Positions 37,101-46,364 of a stretch of DNA of 56,713 nucleotides are shown one piece after another. Where the stretch lies: assembly GCF_000003605.2 (NCBI RefSeq), contig NW_003124897.1, forward strand, positions 354,574 through 411,286, read 5' to 3'. The notes beneath the pieces were generated by a model. That model was not told the origin of the DNA, searched no databases, and worked only from the letters and a program-made list of their open reading frames with translations. Both the position numbers and the translations under genes were made by a program. Each line of letters starts with the position of its first letter. Positions within the stretch are counted from its first letter, which is position 1. The stretch is from Saccoglossus kowalevskii (Eukaryota > Hemichordata > Enteropneusta > Harrimaniidae).

Positions 37101-39134
37101 TCTGATATTATTATACATCTGTCACCATAACGCCATAAGTTACAGCGTGCCATAATTTTGTGGTATTTTCATCCTACCATATTAGAAAATGCAAATTTCA
37201 AATATGGAATGATTATGCGCGTAAGCGTCCTCTAATAATAAAAACAAACATGGCTGCCACCAGGGCTTGACCAGACTCCACACAAAGAAGTTCGCTGATT
37301 CTGTTCTAAACTTTTTGGATTTCTGCATTCCCATGATGTATCCTTTGTAGGAAAAGATGTATAATTGTGAAGATACCTCAAAGTATGCACTCAGACAGTA
37401 CGCCGTTGACCTTCGCTGTGCTTTGATACTTCCGCTGTATTGTCTTCATGCATACTTTGACGTATCCTCGTAATAACTTCGTATTCTCAAATATAAAATT
37501 TTGATTTCACTTAAACAATAGGATAGTCTATTTTTACACAAAAGATTGACTTTAAACCCATTGTACTTTCAATTTATTGTAGCCATGTGTGTAAAGAGTC
37601 GTCCTGTGTATTTTGCTGAAAGATTGCATCGTTCAATGCATGGTCTTGGTACAGATGACCACACGTTAATACGAGTAGTCGTCTCAAGATCTGAGGTGAG
37701 GCCATTTTTTTACTCTACCATCTATTTTTCAACCCAACCATCTTTTGGCTCTATCTTTCATCTTTTGATTCTATCATTGGTCTTTTGACTCATCTTTTGA
37801 CTCACTATTTGTCTTTTGAATCTACAGTTTGTCTTTCAAATCTACTGTTTATATATGCATCTTTTAACTCTACCATCCATTTTTTGACTCTATCATCCAT
37901 CTTTTGACTCTACCATTCATTTTTGTACTCTACCATCCGTCTTTTGACTCTACCTCCATCTTTTGACTCTACCATCCATCTTTTGACTCTGCCATTCATT
38001 TTCTGACTCTACCATTCATCTTTTTACTCTACCTCCATCTTTTGACTCTACCATCCATCTTTTGACTCTGCCATTCATTTTCTGACTCTACCATTTTTTG
38101 ACTCTACCATCCATCTTTTGACTCAAACTCCATCATTTGACTCTCCAATCCATCTTTTGACTCTTCCATCCATATTTTAACTCTACCATCCATCATTTGA
38201 CTCTCCCAACCATCATTTGACTCTTCCATCCATCCTTTGACTACACCATTCATTATTTTACTCTCCCATCTATCATTTTACTCTTCCATCCAATTTTTTA
38301 CTCTTCCATCCAATGATCCATCTTTTGACTCTACCCTTCATCTTTTGACTCTACCATCTGTCTTTTGACTCTATTATCTATCCAAAGAGTTGTAAGACAC
38401 TTTACAGTATAGTTTGTTCAGTAATATTCATGTCAGAATATTGCTTCTCCTCCTTTTCAGAAACCTTAGAATGTCTCTCTGATTTACTCATTGAATTTAA
38501 CAAGTTGATTGTTTTTAGCACAGACCCAAAGCAGAATTCAATACATTATGAGATTTTAGTTTGCCCAGATAAAAAATTGCATAGTCGTTGAGCGGAAAAA
38601 TCATTCAGTGTTCAAAATGTATAACTTAATTGTGCATCTCATAATCACTGAACTTGGTACATGGCTAGATTTATTTAAGGGCTTTCAACAACATGAACTA
38701 CAACGTTAACAACATGTAAATGACCTTGTGCTGATAGTGATGTTTCACCATGCAATACAGTACTAGTACAATGTAAAATCTGTATTAGTAACCACGGATT
38801 CTATTAAAATGGAACAATCCAACAGAGGGGATGCAGCTTCTATTAGAGCATGTACACATATGAGAAATGGTGACTATTTGGTTCTTAATTGTCCAAAATA
38901 AATGGGTGTGGCTACTAATACAGATTCTACAGTAATTTCATAGATATGGGCATACTTTATGTCCTAATTATTCAATAACAATATGACAATTTTTCTTTTT
39001 TTTTCAAGATTGATCTGGTGGAAATTAAAGAAGCATTTTTGGAGAGATATTTAAAGACACTTTATTTGTATATAGAGCAAGACACCAGCGGTGACTACAG
39101 AAAACTACTTCTCTCAATTGTCGGCAAAAACTAA
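28190..39134 (+). CDS. Annexin A7/A11-like, 14 coding exons, complete
   Basis: A calcium-dependent phospholipid-binding protein, cytosolic and recruited to membranes. The coding region starts at ATG 28215, in an exon whose acceptor is at 28189. Coding exons: 28215-28352, 29769-29886, 30250-30507, 31677-31709, 33356-33405, 34804-34960, 35220-35314, 35409-35522, 35928-36018, 36157-36236, 36368-36538, 36885-36960, 37583-37695, 39009-39134; stop TAA 39132-39134. All borders are GT/AG and phases close, giving 539 residues. Residues 1 to about 200 are a low-complexity tail with [15 protein letters not shown], polyQ and PQYQQ units, as in annexins A7 and A11. Four annexin repeats follow, each with a type II calcium site: GLGTDE(250)/E292, GLGTNE(322)/D364, GKWGTDE(405)/E448, GLGTDD(481)/D523. 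SRSEIDL and [11 protein letters not shown] near the end are family hallmarks. I cannot decide between A7 and A11 orthology; it may predate that split. Confidence 0.96.
29769..30507 (+). other. Annexin exons 2-3: Pro/Gln-rich tail with CAA microsatellite
   Basis: Exon 2 (29769-29886) encodes a proline-rich stretch with [14 protein letters not shown]. Exon 3 (30250-30507) encodes runs of glutamine from CAA repeats at about 30349-30400, followed by three PQYQQ-type units. The composition is prion-like: Gln, Tyr, Pro and Gly with very few charges. In annexin A11 a similar tail drives phase separation and RNA-granule tethering, and annexin A7/A11 tails bind the penta-EF-hand protein ALG-2. Either role here is inferred from the family. 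Confidence 0.75.
32823..33340 (+). mobile_element. AGCTCCGCTG element, copy 2, in annexin intron 4
   Basis: It starts TTTAGCTCCGCTGGTCGAC and ends with CAGCGGAGCTATCTCAGCTG then ACAGGCTGCTTG, the inverse of the left end of copy 1 at 4111. The interior shares GATATTTTCGACTTCTTGTT and TGGACCTCTCTCAGATTTG with copy 1 in opposite orientation, but with fewer tandem units. Its right edge is only about 15-20 bases before annexin exon 5. Confidence 0.72.
33664..33800 (+). mobile_element. Truncated copy of the TTAACCTTTTCACCA MITE family
   Basis: It begins TTAACCTTTTCACCATCTGT and continues with CTCTTTTCATCA, AAAATAGT and TATAGTCT as in the copies at 10843 and 52642. No matching right terminus is seen before about 33800. 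Confidence 0.5.
33880..34690. repeat. About 310-bp tandem repeat in annexin intron 5
   Basis: Two similar units start near 34058 and 34368, sharing GATTTGGATCAAAGTTGGTA, TGATGATCATACATATTGGG, TTCTGTTTAAATTTTGTACA and ATATGGCTGACTGG. A more diverged, partial unit precedes them from about 33880 (GGAGCTATATCTC, GATGGCCATTTTTGATG). A 89-codon frame at 34120-34389 comes from the repeat and is not spliced into the annexin. Confidence 0.7.
37700..38390 (+). repeat. About 20-bp CT-rich minisatellite in annexin intron 13
   Basis: The motif CATCTTTTGACTCTACCATC recurs about 30 times with frequent point changes and length variation (ACTCTCCC and ACTCTTCC variants). Purines are rare on the plus strand throughout. 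It begins almost at the donor of exon 13. Confidence 0.9.
38771..38933. mobile_element. 163-bp MITE with CTGTATTAGTAACC ends
   Basis: The left end ATGTAAAATCTGTATTAGTA and the right end TACTAATACAGATTCTACAG are inverted repeats of about 22 bp. It sits in annexin intron 13, 76 bases before exon 14. A truncated relative is at 8032-8162. Confidence 0.8.
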
Positions 39135-39650
39135 AAATACTCAAACTCTGAATTTGACTGTGAAAACCGGAACCTACTTAAAGCATCACTGACATCATGT
39201 CGCTTTGTTTTAATTATGCCTATCTAATAACTATACTCCTAAAATTATTTACCAAACAGTGTGACCTCTGAAGAGGACTTATTTTGTAGACATTCTGAGT
39301 CAAAATGGAATCCTCTAAAATCAAGTTTTAGACAAATATTTTATGTGACTATAGGTGACTCAAGCACAAACAAAAATGTTGTGGCTCCTGATTTCCTTAG
39401 TTTTCACAATATTTTGTTTAAAAATGTACAAATTGTACAAAAATCAGATGATTTTTCAGGATCACTATATCATTGTTTATCAATAACACGCCAGAGAATT
39501 AACACAACTCCATGCATCACAGCAAATCTTTGTGTGTTCATGTCAGTGTCATATCAGCTTAGAGATCACACTGTTACTTCTTTTTAAAACCTGTGAACAT
39601 TATAATTCCGTCTGTTTTGTTCTAAATAAACTATTTAACTAAATAAAAGG
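39135..39650 (+). other. Annexin 3' UTR with polyadenylation signals
   Basis: Two AATAAA hexamers, at 39625-39630 and 39642-39647, lie about 0.5 kb after the stop codon and are the best candidates for the 3' end. The 108-codon frame inside (39261-39587) has no family resemblance and is more likely UTR. Confidence 0.6.
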
Positions 39651-41403
39651 AGATTATGAAAAATGTTGATCGCAACTTTTCTGGTGCTGAACATATTTTT
39701 CATTAGTTGATAAAGTGCGCCCTCACTGTTTGCTCTAGAAATGCAATGATGTTTTTTTCAGAATAATACCATATATGGTAATATTCATCTCCAGAGTAGA
39801 GGAAGATGTCAAAGTAATTGGATGTTTATATTTGTTATGTATATCTGTGTATATATTCTTAATACATCTATGATAGATAAATAGATATAGAATATATTAT
39901 ATCAAAGATTTGTCTGTAGATCAGATTAGCTTCATAATTATTATGTTTATTGTATATCTAGAATTGTATTGTTTTTCGACACAAACACACATAAATATGC
40001 ATGTGAACTCAGATATATAATTCAATTATATAATTATTAAAACAAATACAAAAAAGTGTAAAATGTTACAATTGTACCACAGAGGTCTTGAATCAACTAT
40101 TGAATCTTGATTTTTTTGTGGGGTTGTATAGCATATAGGAGTGAAGTACAAAAGATCCAATCAATTGAATATATTCAAAGCGTAATTGTTTATTAACACC
40201 TCTCAAATTCGCAACAAATAATGTTACAAATATGATAGATTGCAATAACTTTACGACACATACACCATTACTGTTTTATACACCGTAACTGTCACATACC
40301 CATAATTAATATAATATTTAATGAGACCAATTACCAAATATTACCTATTATTTATCTTGTTTATCAGACATAACAACTTTATCTATTTAATAGTTCTACC
40401 AGGAAAAGATGGGTTTAATACTCGTGTATTGTCGTGGCTCGTGGTTGATTGTCTCTTTAGGACCCTTGTTGTCATCTGCCTTTGATTAACTACTATATGT
40501 ACAAAATATGTTATTTATTTATGCTCCTAAAAGAAGGAGGGCAAGGGGGGATAGCTGGTACAGGTTACAGGAAATAAAACCGGCATTTTACGTTTTTACA
40601 GAAAATAAAATTAAAGTTCTATTTACAATAAAAATAGGTTTTTACACTTTACAGATAAAGCAAATTCAATTTTTATATTTGATAATTTGTGTTTAAGAAT
40701 CAAAATTGGAAATTGCATTAGAATTACAACGTTTTATGTGGAAAATGCTTTATACACTTACAAAAAAAAAAGATCTCTGTGCAAATTACGAACGAATAAT
40801 AGAGCTGATTACATTTATTATGAAAATAAAAACAATCGATTACAGCTTACGAAAATAAAAACAATTGATTACAGCTTACGAAAATACCCCTTGCCGACCC
40901 TCCTAAAACTTTCAATAATATATTCCAATATTCTTTTTTTTTAATTTGTTGCATGAAAATAATTTGTTGTATATGTCTGGATTTTGAGAACAGCAGCCTA
41001 ACAGAAAACCTCATTAGCGAAATACAATCAATTGGATCTTTTTCTCACGGTTTTGCCAGATTTTGTGCTTTTTCTTGGAATGAGCATTTAAACTGATTAG
41101 AGAGTATGATAATAAAGCAATTTCATCTTGTAGTGTGTTTATTTACTGATGTCAATTATGTAAAAATTAGGAATTATAATTTTCATCAAAGTTTTTTACT
41201 TATTTCCTTGTACATATGGAAACTAGTGTTAATTGGCCAACGTTATAAATTTGAATAAAATTGAGCTCTGTGCTTTGTACATTTCTACAAGATAGCTGTC
41301 AAATGGTGTATCAATAAAGGGAAATTGTATCTTTCACCATTTAAACAGTCTCTTATTTTTTTTCTAATGCTATGTAAGATCAAGACTTTAAATCAAGTGC
41401 AAT
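39651..41403. other. Intergenic AT-rich DNA
   Basis: No gene or RNA was recognised. Small AT-rich plus-strand frames at 40508-40944 are lysine- and isoleucine-rich translations of AT-rich sequence without family resemblance. Confidence 0.35.
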
Positions 41404-41529
41404 TTAAAGCGCGGTGGTCGTCGCGTGTTTGAATTTCATGTAAATAAACAATGTATTTTACACGCGTTGTATACGTCGCTATGAGTTCCATATCGAACAG
41501 GACGCGGCACAATGACTGCTGACCTTTAA
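41404..41529. mobile_element. TTAA-bounded MITE with AGCG/GTCGTC ends, copy A (126 bp)
   Basis: It starts TTAAAGCGCGGTGGTCGTCG and ends GACTGCTGACCTTTAA. It shares TTTCATGTAAATAAACAATG and GTTGTATACGTCG with copy B at 41991. CpG is locally high, unlike the flanks. No coding capacity. A TTAA target duplication would fit a piggyBac-type transposase acting in trans. Confidence 0.8.
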
Positions 41530-41788
41530 CCTTACAAACCCTAATGGATAGAAAAACTGTGACAAACATTTTATTCTTCAACTTAGTTTTGTGATATTGT
41601 TTTGTCCATGATGAATTTGCTGTAATTTGTTTCCACTGTATGATTACTTTTTTCAAACTTCGGTGTGCAGAATTTTTTCCCGGCTATTGATGTCTGTAGG
41701 ATTTATTTTCATCCTTTTTTCCTGTGCATTCCCCCCCCAATTGTGCCACAGCCTTCCAAGTTTCGGATGGGCAACCACTAAATTAAAA

Positions 41789-41994
41789 TTGAACCTGTTC
41801 ACCATCAGTTCCTTCTTTTCATCACAAAATAGCGCTGTTGACAGTCTGCAGTTTTCTTCAGTAGCTTGGGACAAAAATAGCCAATTTTTTGAATAAAAAC
41901 TTAATATTAACTCACATTTTAGTTATTTTTAACCCAAATTAGTATTAATTTTAAGAAAAATGTTGGCGAGACAGTCTGGTGATGAAAAGATTAA
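41789..41994 (+). mobile_element. TTAACCTTTTCACCA-family MITE, abutting copy B
   Basis: The left end TTGAACCTGTTCACCATCAG has lost the TTAA by one substitution; the right end is CTGGTGATGAAAAGATTAA. The interior words GACAAAAATAGCC, TTTTTTGAATAAAAACT and AAATGTTGGCGAG agree with the family. The closing TTAA at 41991-41994 is also the opening TTAA of the next element. Confidence 0.75.
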
Positions 41995-42122
41995 AGCGTG
42001 GTGATCGTCACGCAGCACGTGTTCGGATTTCATGTAAATAAACAATGTATTTACATGCGTTGTATACGTCGATATGAGTCCCATATCGTACAAGACTTGA
42101 TGCGACGACTGCCGCCCTTTAA
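41991..42122. mobile_element. TTAA-bounded MITE with AGCG/GTCGTC ends, copy B (132 bp)
   Basis: It starts TTAAAGCGTGGTGATCGTCA and ends GACGACTGCCGCCCTTTAA, a near-perfect inverted pair. The interior is close to copy A. It shares its left TTAA with the preceding element. Confidence 0.85.
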
Positions 42123-42368
42123 TGAGTCGGTGAGTAATACAATTATTTGTTAGTAGTGGATTTTATTTTTACTTACAAACACGATCGGTTCATCAAATTT
42201 CCTAGCAGCAAAAATTAAATGATTTGGAGTATTTTGTTTATTTTGTACTATTATCACATAAACAATAAAGAAACAAAAATGCTTACATAATTGGCTTTAT
42301 TATTCAAACATGAATATGGTCAATCAATTGGAATCTTTTTAGTGGTGATGCTTGTTTGGTCATATGTG

Positions 42369-42512
42369 TATAGCGCCCTCTGTGGGATGTTTCGCAATAT
42401 TCTTCTAATGTACATTTTATATGGCATAAAAGCCGAAAAGTGATCGTGACAAACTTACTTTCTGTGCTAGTCACACAGAAATTTCTAAACACACTTTATA
42501 GAGGGCGCTATA
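42369..42512. mobile_element. 144-bp MITE with TATAGCGCCCTCT ends
   Basis: TATAGCGCCCTCT at 42369-42381 and its exact inverse AGAGGGCGCTATA at 42500-42512 bound non-coding sequence. The AGAGGGCGC word also occurs at about 50274 and 50349, suggesting fragments of a related family. Confidence 0.8.
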
Positions 42513-42817
42513 TTGAAATATAAATAAATTTTAAAGACTTGTATACGGAATTTCTTATTACGTAATGGATTTAAATGGATCTATTACTTATTCCGCTTAT
42601 TCTGCAGCTGCAACGACAATATTACGAGAAGACCACATTCTCGTGATAGCTTTTATCTAATAATTCAGCTGATGTAACAATATTAAATAACTATTGATCA
42701 CATATGTGTTGTTACGCGATGTTTTTTTTTTATTCACCTGACTGTGCAGTTATCATGTTTGTAATACAGGAAATAGCGTTTCAGAGGGTCTATATTTCAA
42801 TTTTTTAAGAAGGATAA

Positions 42818-43312
42818 TGCCCCAGACCCCCCCCCACCCCCCGTGTGTGTGTGTGTGGGGGGGGGGGCTTGCAAAAAATACCGACAGGGGTGTGTAGCTG
42901 GTTGTTTGAAACCCCTACCTCTTATCAGACAGAAATAAACTCAAATTGCCTACCCCCTTTTCAGACAAACTGAATATTTGACACCCCTTTCCAGACAGTA
43001 AGCATAAATGGTACCAAGGGGAAAGCAGTTCAACTCCCGGAGATGGACTTTGACGACCGAAATAAGGTTACAAAAAGACAAAATCCGCTTCATTCTCCTG
43101 ATTGTTGGATCACCCAAGCTCTAGAGACAGTCTTTGGAAAATATGGACCCCTTTTTAGAGAGAAATAATGAAAAATGGATACCCCTTTTCAGACCTACAG
43201 GGTAAAATAACATACCCCCTTTCAGACAGAAGTGGTGTTGGGACCCATTTCGGCGGCACATATACATGTAACACTTCAATGTGAGTAACCCCCCCGGGCC
43301 CAGACCCCCTAG
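42818..43312. repeat. Low-complexity element with CCCAGACCCCC at both edges
   Basis: GCCCCAGACCCCC at the left and GGGCCCAGACCCCCT at the right bracket about 0.5 kb in which ACCCCTTTTCAGACA-like words recur seven or more times. Near the left edge C-run, GT-run and G-run (42827-42867) follow each other directly. Frames at 43121-43357 and 43155-43502 on the minus strand cross it and are not supported. Confidence 0.5.
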
Positions 43313-43317
43313 TAAGG

Positions 43318-43509
43318 TCGCGCGACATTGGTGAGCAGATCTTGCCCCATGCAACATTTTGTGCCGCTGCCTTTGATGAGACCATGATAAATCGCATTCG
43401 TAATGTCATTTCCTCAACTGATAAACGCTTACAAAGAGTTGTCATTGAAGTTGGTGGAAATGATTGTGATGGGGTCCGTGCATCTTCCCAACCAAGCTTC
43501 ATTTATTAG
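43318..43509 (+). pseudogene. Coding-like fragment with GGND motif (SGNH-hydrolase-like?)
   Basis: A plus-strand frame of about 60 codons ends at TAG 43507-43509. It reads like protein-coding DNA, with even codon use and FDETMINRIRNV then RVVIEVGGNDCDG. The GxND motif after a hydrophobic strand resembles block III of SGNH/GDSL hydrolases. There is no start, no GDS block and no clear splice site, so it looks like a remnant of a gene or transposon-borne domain. Assignment is tentative. Confidence 0.3.
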
Positions 43510-44498
43510 GCCATTGTCTCATCTGGGAACAGCTATGGATAGCTGGCTTCAGTGAAACCGTGCGAATCAGAAGATGACATCCGAGTCCGCGGCGCAAATG
43601 AATTGCTCATTGATGATGCGATCAACATTTTCTGTAGTGAGGTCATTGTTTTCAGTGTTTGCCCATAGACCCTCTATATTCCATGTAAAAAATGGAAATC
43701 ACTATTGTTTGAAAGACGTAATCCAACGTTCCACTGGTTCACGTTGTTATGGTAACTCATCGTCATGCCGTCGTTTTCATACTCCCTATTATATACACTG
43801 TTTTATTTGTGGCGGGACTGCAAATGGAGTCTGTAAACATCTATCTCCGGTTCACTGTTGGTCTTGTGACAGTTTACAGTATAAAGTAGACAGCCGATGA
43901 CGACCAAGCCGTTCTCGGACCAGTGTCACATATCGGACTCACGGGATCACAATGGTATAGTTTGTCGCTAATGGGATATTTATCATACTAGTATATAAAA
44001 ACAAAATCGACGAATTAAAGGTTCACCTAAATGCCGACACTTTTAGAGAAAAACTTAGAAGACACATTAACTATTTAACAAAGATATGTATATTCTGGGG
44101 GATTTTAAGATTGTCGTCGGATCCTGGGCTATGTCCTTAATTACATATCGTTATGTACTTTAAATATGTGTCAACTTGATACTCAGTCAACACGACCCAT
44201 GTAAATAATGTTTATCACGAAAACTGGGCTCTCCGATCTCTACATTGCACAGAAAAATCAATTCATCACACACTGCCTTCGATGAGAATTTATTTTTGCG
44301 TGATACCTTGGTACATATTGTTATTATATTGAAAAAAAACACCAAAGAATAAACAAAAGTCTGTATGCAAGTCTAAAAAAAAATCATGAATAATTTTATA
44401 CATACCAGTTGACATTGAAATGAACCTTCTGTACCTGTTTTTTCCTCTGAAACTCCATCAGTTATTACATTAGCTGGTTTGTTGGAAGATCTACAAAG
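43510..44498. other. Unassigned DNA after the GGND fragment
   Basis: CpG content remains raised to about 43960. A plus frame at 43574-43900 ends in a cysteine/histidine-rich stretch (HCFICGGTANGVCKH, then CWSC) that could be a zinc-binding remnant. No start, domain or splice structure supports a gene. From 44000 on the sequence is ordinary AT-rich DNA. Confidence 0.3.
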
Positions 44499-45878
44499 GA
44501 GCTCTTTGGCAAGGAATGTCGCCAATACCTAAACATTCCATTATCTTTGGCAAGGAACCCCGATATACCCAGACACAAGGACTCTCCATTATCTTTGGCA
44601 AGGAAACCCACTACACCAGGACTCTCCATTATCTTTGGCAAGAAAACCCACTACACTGGGACTCTCCATTATCTTTTGCAAGGAAACCCACTACACAAAG
44701 ACTCTCCATTATCTTTGGCAAGAAAACCCACTACACTGAGACTCTCCATTATTTTTGGCAAGGAAACCCACTACACCAGGACTCTCCATTATCTTTGGCA
44801 AGAAAACCCACTACACTGGGACTCTCCATTATCTTTTGCAAGGAAACCCACTACACAAAGACTCTCCATTATCTTTGGCAAGGAAACCCACTACACTGAG
44901 ACTCTCCATTCTTTTTGACAAGGAAACCCACTACAGCAGGACTCTCCATTATCTTTGGCAAGAAAACCCACTACACTGGGACTCTCCATTATCTTTGGCA
45001 AGGAGACCCACGACACCAGTACTCTCCATTATCTTTTGCAAGGAAACCCACAACACCTAGATTCTCCATTATCTTTGTAAAGGAAACCCACTACACCAGT
45101 ACTCTCCATTATCTTTGGAAAGGAAACCCACTACACCAGTACTCTCCATTATCTTTGGAAAGGAAACCCACTACACCAGTACTCTCCATTATCTTTGTAA
45201 AAGAAACCCACTACACAAGGACTCTCCATTATCTTTGGCAAGGAAACCCACTACACTGAGACTCTCCATTCTTTTTGGCAAGGAAACCCACTACAGCAGG
45301 ACTCTCCATTATCTTTGGCAAGAAAACCCACTACACTGGGACTCTCCATTATCTTTGACAAGGAAACCCACTACACAAGGACTCTCCATTATCTTTGTAA
45401 AGGAAACCCACTACTAAAGGACTCTCCATTATCTTTGGCAAGGAAACCTACTACACAAGGACTCTCCATTATCTTTGGCAAGGAAACCCACTACACAAAG
45501 ATTCTCCATTATCTTTGTAAAGGAAACCCACTACTAAAGGACTCTCCATTATCTTTGGCAAGGAAACCCACTACACAAGGACTCTCCATTATCTTTGTAA
45601 AGGAAACCCACTGCACCAGGACTCTCCATTATCTTTGGCAAGGAAACCCACTACACAAGGACTCTCCTTTATCTTTGGCAAAGAACCCCACTACACTGGG
45701 GCTCTCCATTATCTTTGACAAATGAACCCACGACATTATCTTTGGCAAGGAAACCCACTACGCAAGGACTCTCCATTATCTTTGGCAAGGAAACACACTA
45801 CACAAGGACTTTCCATTTTTTTGGCAAGGAAACCCACTACACAAGGACTCTCCATTATCTTTGACAAATAAACCCACT
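44499..45878 (+). repeat. 40-bp satellite, left block (about 34 copies)
   Basis: The unit is 40 bp: AAGGAAACCCACTACACAAG then GACTCTCCATTATCTTTGGC. Variants (CTGGG, CCAGT, ACTAAAGG, GTAAAGG) recur in fixed order: for example a four-monomer block near 44640 returns near 44800. No stop occurs in any forward frame over long runs, so overlapping frames of 100-136 codons appear in all three phases. They encode the same cycling peptide and have no other coding sign. Confidence 0.96.
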
Positions 45879-46364
45879 TGTTGTTTATTTCATCAGAATA
45901 AAAAAAATGAAAATACTTAAAGTAATTAAATAGATAAAATAAAAAAAATCTGATGAGGACTGTGAAAATAGTTCTACTGAACTAGTCTAGTCCACAGCCC
46001 TGCCATGCTAGTAAACTTATGTGCATAGGTCATTGACAGACAGAAATTATTAATAATTTTAAATCTATATTAGGAAACAAAATATATGAAAAATACAATT
46101 CATCAATAACTATTTGTCAAAAAAAAAATTAATAAATAACCAAGCAACCAGTTGATATAATATTAATTAAGCTGTTGTGAAACAATTATTAAAATGAATC
46201 AAACTGCTAATCAAACAAAAATAAAAAATATAAATAATGAATTGGTAGGGAAAAAAACAATAAACAAAATCTTCCAAGGAACTAACAAATATGCCCTGGT
46301 TAGCAAATATAACACAAAGAAAATAAAGTAACTAAAATACTAATAATAGTCAAGAAAGATTACA
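45879..46364. mobile_element. AT-rich insert of about 0.49 kb inside the satellite
   Basis: Unrelated sequence starts after AAACCCACT and ends before CACTACATTATCTTTGGC, where the array resumes in register with a shortened monomer. It starts TTGTTGTTTATTTCATCAG. It is A-rich with several A runs and no reading frame. No terminal inverted repeat or clear target duplication is visible; it may be a decayed retroposed sequence or a junction between two arrays. Confidence 0.45.
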
